The notes under the pieces are model-generated. The model saw nothing but the letters and a program-made list of their open reading frames with translations, was not told the origin of the DNA and searched no databases. This document shows, piece by piece, positions 7,716 through 16,266 of a DNA stretch of 64,000 nt (its first letter is position 1; every line of letters begins with the position of its first letter). The stretch is from JAQBQB01 sp035535975 (GTDB taxonomy: Bacteria; Gemmatimonadota; Gemmatimonadetes; Gemmatimonadales; Gemmatimonadaceae). A program made the position numbers and the translations under genes. The stretch lies in contig DATLPC010000133.1 of the NCBI GenBank assembly GCA_035535975.1, forward strand, positions 1 to 64,000, read 5' to 3'.

Positions 7716-9080
7716 CTATCCAGGCGGAATGTTTTGGTTGAGGCGAAATAGGTTCGTCGGATCGTACTTCCGTTTGATCGCGGACAATTTCGCGAACTTG
7801 TCCGGTCCGAACGCCGCGCGTACGCGGTCAGGCGCTTCACCGGCGCCGATGTAGTTGACGTACACTTGGCCCGTCGTGTACGCGCGAACCGCGTCGGACA
7901 ACGATCGCGCCCACTGCACGTTTTGCTCGGCGTGCGCGGGGTCGGCCCAGCGCGACACGATCACGAGGTTGAAATCGGACTCGCGCTGATCGTACGCCGT
8001 TGCGTCGCGCGGCACCCGGCGCACCGCGCCACCGAACTGCTCGAACAGGATCGCGCTGAGCGGAGACGGTACTCGCTCGTAGGCCGAGACGATGATCTCG
8101 ATGAGCTCATCGGAGATCGACTTCACGAAATCGGAACGCCAGTGCACGTGCAATCCCGATGGGAAGCCGGCGTCCAGCATGCTCTGAAGCGCCGTGTACG
8201 GCATCGGACCGATCTCGCCGGCCGCGGGCGCGCCGAAGTCGCGGATCGCTTTGATCGCGCGCTCACCGTCGTCGACCGGACCGTTGTAGCACACGAGAAA
8301 GGCGACGAGCGGGATGCCGTCCGGCGAGTGCAGCATTCCGGCGAACACCGTGAGCTTGTCGGGCGCCCACTTCGCGACGTCGCGATAGAGACGGAACGCG
8401 TCTCTCGCTCGCGTCAGCGGATAGAGGAGCATGCCGCCGAGGATCGTCGAGACGGGATGCAGTTGATACTCGAATGTCGTGACGACGCCAAAATTCCCAC
8501 CGCCGCCGCGCAGCGCCCAAAGGAGATCGGGATTCTCTTCTTCGCTCGCGCGACGCAACTGTCCGTCGGCCGTCACGACTTCGGCGCCGATCAAGTTGTC
8601 GCAGGTCATGCCGTAGCTGCGCATCAACCAACCGAGCCCGCCGCCGAGTGTGAGGCCGGCGATGCCGGTCGTCGAGATGGCGCCACCGGTCGTCGCGAGA
8701 CCGTACTGCGACGTGGCGCGATCGAAGTCGGCCCAGGTCGTGCCGCCGCCGGCGCGTGCCGTACGACGCTCCGCGTCGACGACGACGTCCCGCATTCCGC
8801 TCAGATCAACGACGATGCCGTCGTCGCAGGTCGCGAGACCAGCCGCGTTGTGGCCACCGCCGCGAATGGCGATCGGCGCCTCATTCTCGCGCGCGAAGCG
8901 AACCGCGCTCTGTACGTCGGCGATGCTCTTGCATCGCAGAATCGCCGCGGGGCGCTTGTCGATCATCCCGTTCCAAACTTTGCGCGCCGACTCGTACGAG
9001 TCGGAGCCGGGATGGATCAGGTCTCCACGAAAGCGTGAGCTGAGTCTGTCCAACAGATCCGGCGACAACGTCGATGCCAT
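7716..9080 (-). CDS. FAD-linked oxidase, berberine-bridge-enzyme type
   Basis: 454 residues. The start at 9080 is chosen because AGGAGAAG lies directly before this ATG. Domain order is a PCMH-type FAD-binding domain (~40-210), where RGGGHNAAG holds the His (His77) that in this family forms the covalent flavin link, then a substrate domain, and the BBE C-terminal segment with YVNYIGAGEA and KRKYDPTNLFRLNQNI. The enzymes oxidise alcohols, sugars or alkaloid-like compounds with oxygen. The Cys of the bicovalent type is not obvious: the usual second site reads TTGIAGLTLGGGLGWL. No signal peptide. Palindrome copy 2 lies just downstream. Confidence 0.9.
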   Translation of the reverse strand: MASTLSPDLLDRLSSRFRGDLIHPGSDSYESARKVWNGMIDKRPAAILRCKSIADVQSAVRFARENEAPIAIRGGGHNAAGLATCDDGIVVDLSGMRDVVVDAERRTARAGGGTTWADFDRATSQYGLATTGGAISTTGIAGLTLGGGLGWLMRSYGMTCDNLIGAEVVTADGQLRRASEEENPDLLWALRGGGGNFGVVTTFEYQLHPVSTILGGMLLYPLTRARDAFRLYRDVAKWAPDKLTVFAGMLHSPDGIPLVAFLVCYNGPVDDGERAIKAIRDFGAPAAGEIGPMPYTALQSMLDAGFPSGLHVHWRSDFVKSISDELIEIIVSAYERVPSPLSAILFEQFGGAVRRVPRDATAYDQRESDFNLVIVSRWADPAHAEQNVQWARSLSDAVRAYTTGQVYVNYIGAGEAPDRVRAAFGPDKFAKLSAIKRKYDPTNLFRLNQNIPPG

Positions 9081-9311
9081 GCTTCTTCTCCTAGCGTGCG
9101 GCCGTGGTTCATACCGGCCGATTGATCGTACTGATTTTCCGATGGAACCGATCCAATCCACGACCTCGTTCGCCGGTTCCCGCTCGTTTGGATGGTTGGC
9201 GAAACTCTAAATGCGCGTGTCCGGATTCCGACAGGCCTACGCAGAATAGAAGTACAACCGAGCAAGAAACACGTACGCTCGAACAACAACTGTTCTGGAG
9301 GAGATCCACCC

Positions 9312-10001
9312 ATGCCTGTCACAACATCGACCGCGCGCCGCGACGCACTCGTCGCGCTGCTCGTCGCGTCCGCGGCGGCGGCCGGGCTCGCCGTTGCCGC
9401 CGGGTCAGTGTACGCGAAGTCCGCCTCGCGTCCCGCGACCACCGTCTCGTCGATCGAGCCGAGCAACGCCTGGCTCGGAAAGCTGCGAGGAAAGCACCGC
9501 CAGTTCTTCGATAACCCGAGCGTCGGCGGCGGTATCGCGCTCGTGCACGTGATGAATTACTACGACACGTACAACAAGGCGTTCGGCGTGAAGGATGCCG
9601 ACATCAAGGCCGTGTTGACCTTCTACGGCGCGACGACGTTCTACGCCCTCAACGACGCGATGTGGTCGAAGTACAAGCTCGGCGAGTTCCTCGACACAAC
9701 TGATCCCACGACGGGCAAACCCGCGACAGCCAACCCGTGGCGAAGCGCGCCGGTAATTCTCGGGCTCACCCTGCCGGCCGCGAGCATCGAATCGCTCTCC
9801 AAGCGCGGCGCGACTCTCATTCTCTGCAACAACGCGCTCGGCATCTTCGCCGGTCTACTCGCCCAGAAGCGCGGCCTCGAGACCAAAGCGGTCTACGAGG
9901 ATCTGAAGTCGAACATTCTCCCGGGCATCGATCTCATCCCGGGGATGGTCGTCGCTGTCGAACAAGCCCAGCGCGCCGGCCTAACCTACCACCGCCAGTA
10001 G
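9312..10001 (+). CDS. Exported protein of unknown function, weakly DsrE-like
   Basis: 229 residues. The start at 9312 is chosen for the GGAGGAGATC ribosome site. The N-terminus (TARRDALVALLVASAAAAG) has an Arg-Arg pair before a hydrophobic stretch and may be a Tat signal. The mature part has segments such as HVMNYYDTYNKAFGV, LTFYGATTFYALND and LILCNNALGIFAGLLAQ, which resemble the alternating strand-helix pattern of DsrE/DsrF-like periplasmic proteins. I cannot assign it firmly. One Cys (in ILCNNA) is present. It stands alone and is followed by palindrome copy 3 as a likely terminator. Confidence 0.75.
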   Translation: MPVTTSTARRDALVALLVASAAAAGLAVAAGSVYAKSASRPATTVSSIEPSNAWLGKLRGKHRQFFDNPSVGGGIALVHVMNYYDTYNKAFGVKDADIKAVLTFYGATTFYALNDAMWSKYKLGEFLDTTDPTTGKPATANPWRSAPVILGLTLPAASIESLSKRGATLILCNNALGIFAGLLAQKRGLETKAVYEDLKSNILPGIDLIPGMVVAVEQAQRAGLTYHRQ

Positions 10002-10013
10002 TGCCAACCCCCC

Positions 10014-10062
10014 GCGTTAGGGGTCAGACTCCATTCTTCGAATGGAGTCTGACCCCTAACGC
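10014..10062. repeat. GGGGTCAGACTCC palindrome, copy 3 (perfect)
   Basis: A perfect inverted repeat with 23-base arms (10014-10036, 10040-10062) and a 3-base loop TTC. The outer stem is GCGTTAG/CTAACGC. It sits between two convergent genes and is well placed as a bidirectional terminator. Confidence 0.95.
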
Positions 10063-10077
10063 AGTGGAATTGGTACG

Positions 10078-10467
10078 CTACGGGATGTAGGCGATGCAAT
10101 CGATTTCGACCCGCAGCCCGGCGCCGGGGAGGGCGGCGGCCTGGATCGTCGTGCGGGCCGGCCGATGGTCGCCAAACATTCGCGAGTAGACGCCGTTCAT
10201 CTCGTCGAACTCACTCATATCGACGAGGAAGACGCCACAGCGCAGCACATGATTCAAGTCGGAGCCGGCGGCGCGAAGAATCGTCTGGACATTCTTCAAG
10301 CATTGCTCCGTCTGCGCGGCGGCGCTGGAACCCGCGAGCTTTCCGGTCGCGGGATCGGTGGCGCCCTGCCCCGAGACGAAGACGAGCCGCTCGAATCCCA
10401 TCCCCGGCGAGTACGGTCCGACGGGCTTGGGAAGATTGGGATCGTGGATTGGTCGATGTGTCGGCAT
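10078..10467 (-). CDS. RidA family protein (enamine/imine deaminase-like)
   Basis: 129 residues, of usual family length. Family motifs are KPVGPYSPG near the start, FVSGQGATDP, LKNVQTILRAAGSDL and the C-terminal RTTIQAAALPGAGLRVEID, which carries the Arg that binds the carboxylate in RidA enzymes. RidA hydrolyses reactive 2-aminoacrylate-type enamines in the cytosol, but this group also includes other subfamilies, so the exact substrate is open. It is convergent with the gene at 9312 and separated from it by palindrome copy 3. Confidence 0.9.
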   Translation of the reverse strand: MPTHRPIHDPNLPKPVGPYSPGMGFERLVFVSGQGATDPATGKLAGSSAAAQTEQCLKNVQTILRAAGSDLNHVLRCGVFLVDMSEFDEMNGVYSRMFGDHRPARTTIQAAALPGAGLRVEIDCIAYIP

Positions 10468-10514
10468 GAGCGAGTTGAGGTAGGTTACGTGCGGTAAACC
10501 TATCGGGGGCCGGC

Positions 10515-11063
10515 ATGGTGGAGGCGGCAGCGTCGGTGCTCAGCGGCTGGGAAAGCTTCTACGTCATCGTCGGCTCGTCGGGCGCGGCGCTGATCGGGTT
10601 GCAGTTCGTGGTCGTCGTGCTGATCGCCGACGTGCGAGTTGACGAAGGGTCCGGCGAAGGGATCGCGGCGTTTGGCACACCGACGGTAGTGCATTTCGGC
10701 TCGGCGCTCGCCGTGTCGGCCTTCATGAGCGCGCCGTGGGACGGACTTACCGGCGTGCGAGCGGTGCTGGCGCTCGTCGCTCTTGCCGGCACCGGATTCG
10801 TCATTCGCGCCTTGATACGAGCACGACGTCAGCAGGCCTACAAGCCAGTCCTCGAAGACTGGATCTGGCACACCCTGCTGCCGCTCACGGCCTATCTGAT
10901 GATTCTCACCGCGACGCTCTTGGCCGGCATACACACGCGTGGCGCTTTCTTCGCGGTTGCCAGCGCGGCGCTGGGACTTCTCTTCATCGGCATTCACAAC
11001 GCGTGGGACACAGTCGTCTGGATCGTCGTCAACAGCAAGCCCGAGCTGCGCGATGGCAAGTGA
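10515..11063 (+). CDS. Integral membrane protein of unknown function
   Basis: 182 residues with four to five hydrophobic segments: ~15-38 (VIVGSSGAALIGLQFVVVVL), ~60-72, ~80-98, ~120-140 and ~145-170. No enzymatic motif is visible. The pattern (a short exterior start with GWESFYVIVGSSGAAL) recurs in small uncharacterised bacterial membrane proteins. It starts close to the divergent RidA gene and its stop codon abuts that of the convergent amidase gene (TGATCA). Confidence 0.8.
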   Translation: MVEAAASVLSGWESFYVIVGSSGAALIGLQFVVVVLIADVRVDEGSGEGIAAFGTPTVVHFGSALAVSAFMSAPWDGLTGVRAVLALVALAGTGFVIRALIRARRQQAYKPVLEDWIWHTLLPLTAYLMILTATLLAGIHTRGAFFAVASAALGLLFIGIHNAWDTVVWIVVNSKPELRDGK

Positions 11064-12362
11064 TCACATGAGCGCCTGCTCGCAGGCGCGCGCCGCCGCC
11101 AGCAGCGCGGCGGTTTGATCGCGACGGCCGACGAGCTGGAGTCCAACCGGCAATCCGCTCGTCGGGACCGGCAATGAGATCGCCGGGTGGCCGGTAATGT
11201 TGAACGGCTGGGTGAGACGAAGCATCGCCGAGCGCACCGGAATCTCCTGACCTTCGCTCATCGTCACGTCCCGTGCGCCGAGTGTTGGCGCGACGATCGC
11301 AAGCGTCGGCAGCACGAGCGCGTCGCAGCCGTCGAGCGCGGCATCGACGGCTCGACGCAACCGCTCGCGCGCCTCTCGCGCCGCGACGTAATCGACGGCC
11401 AGCACTTTCTCGCCAATCGCGAGGCGCGCGCGAACACCCGGCGAATACTCGGCGGCGCGCGTTTGCAGAAACTGCGCGTGCCAGTGCGCGGCCTCGGCGA
11501 GCGAGATCGCGACGTACGTGCCGGTTATGGATTCGGTTCCGGAAATCGTTCGATCGCTAATCGCCATGCCGCATCGAACGAGACGTTCGATCGCGCCGTC
11601 GAACGCGGTTCGGACATCGCTGTCGAGCAGATCCTTGAAGTAGCCGCCGAGTACTCCGAGCGTCACCGACCCCGGCGTCGGCGTTTCGATTGGTTTGGGA
11701 CGTTGACCTGTAAGGACGGCCCAGAGCATCGCCGCGTCCTCGACAGATCGCGCGAGTGGGCCGACGTGATCGAATGTGAACGACAACGGGACGGTCCCTT
11801 CCGTCGGAATCTCACCCAGCGACGCCTTGAGCCCGACAACACCGCACGCCGCCGCGGGAATCCGGATCGAGCCGCCGGTGTCCGAACCGACGGACGCTTC
11901 CCCCATACCGCACGCGACGGCCGCCGCCGATCCGCCGCTCGATCCACCGGCGGAGCGCGAGACGTCGTGCGGATTGTGGACCGCGCCGAACGCCGATTCG
12001 TCGCTCGTCGTGCCAAGCGCGAACTCGTGGAGGTTCGTTTTTCCAATCAGGACCGCGCCTGCTTCGCGCAGCCGCCGCACCACCGGGGCATCGCTCGCCG
12101 CGACGTAGCCCGCGCGAACGCGAGACGCCGCGGTCGTCGGTTGGCCGGCGATGTCGATCAGGTCCTTGATCGAGATCGGCATGCCGTGCACGGGCCCGCG
12201 ATCCACACCGCGGCGGCGCTCGTCGTCGACCGTTCGCGCCGCGACCCGCGCACCAGCCTCGTCCACGAGGATGAATGCATTGGTACGGGTCTGGTGCTCG
12301 GCAATGGCCGCCAGCGCGGCGTCCAGCCGCTCGTTGGCGGTTTGATGTGCGGCGGAATTCAT
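11064..12362 (-). CDS. Amidase, amidase-signature family (GatA-like)
   Basis: 432 residues. The Ser-cisSer-Lys triad of the amidase signature family is complete: Lys66 in PISIKDL, the cis-Ser in RSAGGSSGGSAAA (about residue 141) and the nucleophile Ser165 in GSDTGGSIRIPA. Family members hydrolyse amides or, as GatA, provide ammonia to a tRNA amidotransferase; no gatB or gatC lies nearby, so a stand-alone amidase is more likely. Cytosolic. The gene is divergent from 12377 with only 14 bases between start codons, so its transcript is probably leaderless or the true start is slightly further in. Confidence 0.9.
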   Translation of the reverse strand: MNSAAHQTANERLDAALAAIAEHQTRTNAFILVDEAGARVAARTVDDERRRGVDRGPVHGMPISIKDLIDIAGQPTTAASRVRAGYVAASDAPVVRRLREAGAVLIGKTNLHEFALGTTSDESAFGAVHNPHDVSRSAGGSSGGSAAAVACGMGEASVGSDTGGSIRIPAAACGVVGLKASLGEIPTEGTVPLSFTFDHVGPLARSVEDAAMLWAVLTGQRPKPIETPTPGSVTLGVLGGYFKDLLDSDVRTAFDGAIERLVRCGMAISDRTISGTESITGTYVAISLAEAAHWHAQFLQTRAAEYSPGVRARLAIGEKVLAVDYVAAREARERLRRAVDAALDGCDALVLPTLAIVAPTLGARDVTMSEGQEIPVRSAMLRLTQPFNITGHPAISLPVPTSGLPVGLQLVGRRDQTAALLAAARACEQALM

Positions 12363-12376
12363 GCTACCATCATAAC

Positions 12377-12982
12377 ATGACCGTCTCGTCGCGCCGGGTT
12401 GTGGCCGGACTGATTCGATTCGGATTGGTATTGCTCGCGATCGTCTTCGTGAGCGGCTACTTCCTTCACAAACGCCCGACGCGCAGCAAGCACACGATGC
12501 GCATCGAGACGGAAGTTCCGCCGCCGAGCGCGCTCGCGCCGGGTGATGTCCGGATCTACAACCGCGATAGCTCCGTCGATCTCATTCTTGCGGGGAACAG
12601 TATCCTCGCCGGCCTCTCGCCGAAGACGATCGCCAAGGTGAAGGACGCCGTGAATGCGAAAACCTCCGGCGAAACGACGGGCTTGGGCGGCAGCATCGCG
12701 CAGATCGTGAAGTCGTCTGTCGCCAGCGCGATCGGCACGCATGCGTCGTATCCGCTGAACGAGATCCGCGACATACGATACGAAGACAACACGATCGTCT
12801 TCGAGTGGAAGAACGGCGACGAGCACCAGTTGTTCAACAACACCAAGGTCGACGGCGAAAGGGTCTCGCGAACGTTCGCGCAGGAAGACGCCGAGCGGTT
12901 CATCGCGGCGGTCAAAGACCGCATGGCCCACCCCGTCCCAAACGTCCCACCGCCACCGGCGGCGCCGAAGCCGCCCGAGTAG
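12377..12982 (+). CDS. Membrane-anchored hypothetical protein
   Basis: 201 residues from the ATG at 12377. It has one N-terminal membrane segment (~10-28, VAGLIRFGLVLLAIVFVSGYF), then a soluble part with DVRIYNRDSSVDLILAGNS and a region ENTIVFEWKN-like followed by HQLFNNTKVDGE, ending in a Pro-rich tail (VPPPPAAPKPPE). No family recognised. There is no room for a ribosome site (14 bases to the divergent amidase start), suggesting leaderless translation. Downstream it faces the FMN oxidase gene. Confidence 0.75.
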   Translation: MTVSSRRVVAGLIRFGLVLLAIVFVSGYFLHKRPTRSKHTMRIETEVPPPSALAPGDVRIYNRDSSVDLILAGNSILAGLSPKTIAKVKDAVNAKTSGETTGLGGSIAQIVKSSVASAIGTHASYPLNEIRDIRYEDNTIVFEWKNGDEHQLFNNTKVDGERVSRTFAQEDAERFIAAVKDRMAHPVPNVPPPPAAPKPPE

Positions 12983-13002
12983 GCGGCGCTTCGAGGCGTT
13001 TC

Positions 13003-14319
13003 TCACAACGCCCGCAGATCAGCGATCGACGTACAGCCAAATAACCCGAGCGTGAGATCCAACTCGGCGAGGATGTTGGTGAGGACGTCGTGCACGCCCG
13101 CTTCGCCGGCGATCGCCAGCCCGTACGCATATGGTCGACCGACACAGACCGCGGTCGCGCCGAGTGAAAGAGCGACGGCGACGTCGGCGCCGGTGCGAAT
13201 GCCGCTGTCGAAAAGGACCGGTACCCGGTCCTCGACCGCGTGCACGATCGACGGCAGCGCGTCGAGCGAGGCCATGGAGCGATCGATCTGGCGGCCGCCG
13301 TGATTGGAGACGATCACGCCGTTCATGCCGGCGTCGATCGCCAGGCAGGCGTCCTCGTCGCGCAGGATTCCTTTCAGCAGAATCGGCAGCGTCGTCATGC
13401 GGCGGAGGGTCGCGAGATCATTCCAGTCGAGTGACGGCCGCGAGTAGGTGGCGATGAATCGCTGGATCGCGCGTCGCGACTCGCCGCTGCGAAGCGCGGC
13501 GATTGTGCTTCCCGGATAGCGCCGTGCTCCTCCAATCAGAGCCATGATGCTCGCGAAGGTGACCGACGCTCGCGGAGCATTCACCATGTCCGGCAACGGC
13601 TCGTTCAACGCGGCGCGGAATACCGGGTCGCTCGTGTACTGCGCGATCCCCTTTCCCTCGAGAAAGGGCAGCGAGCCGAGGTCGAGATCGCGCGGACGCC
13701 AGCCGAGCACCGTCGTGTCGAGCGTCAGAACGATCGCGTCGCAGCCGCACGCTTCGGCGCGATGGACGAAGCTCTCGACGAGCGCGTCCGACTTACTCCA
13801 GTACAACTGGAACCAGCGCGGCGATTCGCCCATCGCGGCGGCGCACTGCTCCATCGCGACCGACGCTTGGTTCGAGAAGATCATCGGCACGCCGAGCGAA
13901 GCGGCGGCGCGCGCCACGGCGAGATCGGCTTCCGGGTGTGCCATCTCGAGCACGCCGATCGGGGCGGTGAGGAGGGGCGCGGGCAGTCTGCGTCCGAATA
14001 GTGTTACCGACAGGTCGCGCGACTCGGCATTTCGGAGGACGCGGGGCGTGAGCTTGTGGCGCTCGAACGCGGCGCGGTTGGCGGCCATCGTCGCTTCCGT
14101 TCCCGCGCCTCCGGCGATGTACGCAAAGGCTTGCCGGGACAGTACTTCTCGCGCCCTCGCCTCGAGGGCCGCAGCGTCGACCGGAACGCGCGGCAGTCTT
14201 CCGGCCAAGCCGCGGAGATAGATGGCGGCCTGTCGAAGCCGCCCAACGTCCCGGTGGTTCACGCGCGGGAAAGTACCGCGCGCTGGCGCATACGCTAGCG
14301 GCGGGAAAAATGCGTTCAC
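13003..14319 (-). CDS. FMN-dependent alpha-hydroxy-acid oxidase, lactate 2-monooxygenase-like
   Basis: 438 residues, TIM-barrel flavoenzyme. Evidence is the N-terminal FAYIAGGAGTEATMAANR and RVLRN segments, APIGVLEMAHPEADLAVARAA, the FMN-contacting strand VLTLDTTVLGWRPRDLDLG and the catalytic His in SNHGGRQIDRS, followed by FDSGIRTGADV and GRPYAYGLA. Longer N-terminal length and WRPRDLD match lactate 2-monooxygenase rather than glycolate oxidase. It would oxidise a 2-hydroxy acid using oxygen. No signal peptide is evident. Monocistronic as far as seen. Confidence 0.9.
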   Translation of the reverse strand: MNAFFPPLAYAPARGTFPRVNHRDVGRLRQAAIYLRGLAGRLPRVPVDAAALEARAREVLSRQAFAYIAGGAGTEATMAANRAAFERHKLTPRVLRNAESRDLSVTLFGRRLPAPLLTAPIGVLEMAHPEADLAVARAAASLGVPMIFSNQASVAMEQCAAAMGESPRWFQLYWSKSDALVESFVHRAEACGCDAIVLTLDTTVLGWRPRDLDLGSLPFLEGKGIAQYTSDPVFRAALNEPLPDMVNAPRASVTFASIMALIGGARRYPGSTIAALRSGESRRAIQRFIATYSRPSLDWNDLATLRRMTTLPILLKGILRDEDACLAIDAGMNGVIVSNHGGRQIDRSMASLDALPSIVHAVEDRVPVLFDSGIRTGADVAVALSLGATAVCVGRPYAYGLAIAGEAGVHDVLTNILAELDLTLGLFGCTSIADLRAL

Positions 14320-14385
14320 TCGCAGCGTCTTGCGTCCACGCAGCTGAGCCTGCCAAATCTGGTCACCGTTTACCGGAGAACTACG

Positions 14386-14868
14386 ATGCTACGCACATCC
14401 GCATTCGGAGTACTCGCTATCCTCGCCATCACCGTTGTCGCCTGCGACTCGGCCAACCTGTCGAGTCCACGCGCGCCCGGCGGGCCCTCGTTCGCGAAGG
14501 GAGATGGAGGTCCGAGTTGCTCCATCACGCTGCCCGCGCCACAAGTCCGCCCACTCCCGGCCGTCCGCGAAGTGGCCCGCGAACTGAACGAGGCGTTCCA
14601 CAAGTCGTCGACGACGCTCAGCTGCGGCGCCATCAACAGCGTCGATCAGCGATACAACAAGCTGGTGTCGTTCCTGGATCGCTCATTCGAGGATCAAAAC
14701 CTCGACGCGGCTTGCGGCATTGCAACCGGGTTGTCTAACGACCTCGAGGAGTGGGCAACTCAAGGTCTCTTCAATCCGATCGTGACGCATCCTCCCGAGG
14801 CGAGCAACAACGTTGTCGCGAACATGCAGTTCATCACATCGATGTTCTGCGAAAACGCGGGTCGCTAG
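14386..14868 (+). CDS. Small lipoprotein of unknown function
   Basis: 160 residues, CGGAGAA ribosome site 5 bases before the ATG. The signal peptide ends in lipobox VVAC (Cys20). The mature protein has two further Cys pairs (SCS, LSCGAINS, AACGIAT, FCENAG), so disulfides are likely, and a helical middle part with REVARELNEAFHK. No family recognised. It lies alone between a minus-strand oxidase gene and the cysteine synthase gene. Confidence 0.8.
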   Translation: MLRTSAFGVLAILAITVVACDSANLSSPRAPGGPSFAKGDGGPSCSITLPAPQVRPLPAVREVARELNEAFHKSSTTLSCGAINSVDQRYNKLVSFLDRSFEDQNLDAACGIATGLSNDLEEWATQGLFNPIVTHPPEASNNVVANMQFITSMFCENAGR

Positions 14869-14924
14869 CTACTGCCCCTTCTCCCCCCCGTGGTAGCTTT
14901 TTGAATCCCTGACCGGCAGGCCCA

Positions 14925-15995
14925 ATGACACGCTTCGCGAACATCCTGCAGACCATCGGCAACACGCCTGTCGTCAAGATCAATCGGCTCGCGCCCGACG
15001 GCATTGATCTCTACGTCAAAGTCGAAGCGTTCAATCCACTCGGCTCGGTCAAGGACCGCCTCGCCCTCGGCGTGATCGAGGACGCCGAGCGCCGCGGAGT
15101 GCTCAAGCCCGGTCAGACCGTGATCGAGGCGACGAGTGGCAACACGGGCATCGGTCTCGCCATGGTCTGCGCGGCGAAGGGGTATCCGCTCGTCGTGACG
15201 ATGGCCGAATCCTTCAGCGTCGAGCGACGACGTCTGATGCGCTTTCTTGGCGCGAAGGTCGTGATCACACCGGCGCCCGCCGGTGGGACAGGAATGGTCG
15301 ACAAAGCCGTCGAGCTGGCAAAGACGCATGGCTGGTTTCTCACGCGTCAGTTCGAGAACGAAGCGAACGCCGCGATCCACATGCACACGACGGCGCAAGA
15401 AATCCTGCGCGACTTCGCGGGGCAGCGTCTCGACTACTGGGTGACGGGCTTCGGAACCGGAGGAACGCTCAAGGGCGTCGGCACCGTGCTACGCAAGGAA
15501 CGGCCTGAGACCAAGATCGTTCTCTGTGAGCCCGCCGACGCGGCGATGATCACGAGTGGCACGAAGCAGGAACGCCACGACGACGGCTCGCCGGCGTCGC
15601 GGCATCCCTCGTGGAAGCCGCATCCGATTCAAGGTTGGAGCCCGGACTTCATCCCCAAGCTTACTGGCGACGCGATCGACGCGAAGCTGGTGGATCGCGT
15701 GATCACCGTGGCCGCGCCCGACGCGATGCGCTCGAGCCGCCAACTGGCGCAGAAGGAAGGAATTCTCGTCGGTACTTCGGCCGGTGCGACGTTTACTGCC
15801 GCGCTCGCGGTGGCGAACGAGGCGCCAAAAGGCTCGACGATCCTCGCGATGCTGCCCGACACCGGCGAGCGCTATCTCAGTACGCCGCTCTTCGGCGACG
15901 TGTCGCCGGACATGTCGGAGGACGAGCGCGAGATCCTGCGCTCGACTCCGACGTTCGCCGACTCGCCGCTGGCCGGAGCGGCGGCACCCCGCTAG
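14925..15995 (+). CDS. PLP-dependent cysteine synthase family protein
   Basis: 356 residues. The PLP lysine is Lys43 in GSVKDRLAL; the substrate loop is TSGNTG (71-76), the phosphate loop GTGGTLKGVG, and the C-terminal Ser site GTSAGATF. This is O-acetylserine sulfhydrylase/cystathionine-synthase fold. A ~25-residue insert around EPADAAMITSGTK and HPIQGWSPDFIPKL is longer than in E. coli CysK; PIQGW corresponds to the segment at the active-site entrance, so substrate preference (sulfide or another nucleophile) is open. The stop codon overlaps that of the convergent gene at 15992 through a shared CTAG. Confidence 0.9.
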   Translation: MTRFANILQTIGNTPVVKINRLAPDGIDLYVKVEAFNPLGSVKDRLALGVIEDAERRGVLKPGQTVIEATSGNTGIGLAMVCAAKGYPLVVTMAESFSVERRRLMRFLGAKVVITPAPAGGTGMVDKAVELAKTHGWFLTRQFENEANAAIHMHTTAQEILRDFAGQRLDYWVTGFGTGGTLKGVGTVLRKERPETKIVLCEPADAAMITSGTKQERHDDGSPASRHPSWKPHPIQGWSPDFIPKLTGDAIDAKLVDRVITVAAPDAMRSSRQLAQKEGILVGTSAGATFTAALAVANEAPKGSTILAMLPDTGERYLSTPLFGDVSPDMSEDEREILRSTPTFADSPLAGAAAPR

Positions 15996-16198
15996 TCCCC
16001 GGCGGCCGCCGCGGCTCTGTCGGCGCGGCGGCGAAAACCGCGTGCGATCATGGCCAGCACGAATCCGAACATCGACATCACCCTGACGTTAGCCATGGGT
16101 GGCACCCACCCGAGTTTTCCGCAGATCGCCCAGGCGAGAATGAAGAGGGCGAGAACGAGCGCTGCGTTGCCGATACGACGTGCGGTTGTGGCGTCCAT
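15992..16198 (-). CDS. Small two-helix membrane protein
   Basis: 68 residues with two hydrophobic segments (~10-28 NAALVLALFILAWAIC and ~40-53 VMSMFGFVLAMIA) and an Arg/Ala-rich C-terminal tail. No family recognised. Its codon third-position pattern fits the region. It converges on the cysteine synthase gene, and the two stops overlap in the tetranucleotide CTAG. Confidence 0.65.
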   Translation of the reverse strand: MDATTARRIGNAALVLALFILAWAICGKLGWVPPMANVRVMSMFGFVLAMIARGFRRRADRAAAAAGD

Positions 16199-16266
16199 AG
16201 TGTGACTGCTTGCAAAGAGGGTGAGAGAACCTAGCTCACCCCGCAGCCGACGGCTACAATCCGCGC

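Noticed and set aside
7866..9038. 390-codon open frame on the plus strand
   Set aside because: Antisense to the FAD oxidase gene, whose motifs and ribosome site are convincing; the translated product is Arg-rich and without family marks.
11187..12380. 397-codon open frame on the plus strand
   Set aside because: Antisense to the amidase gene with its complete catalytic triad; composition is that of a shadow frame.
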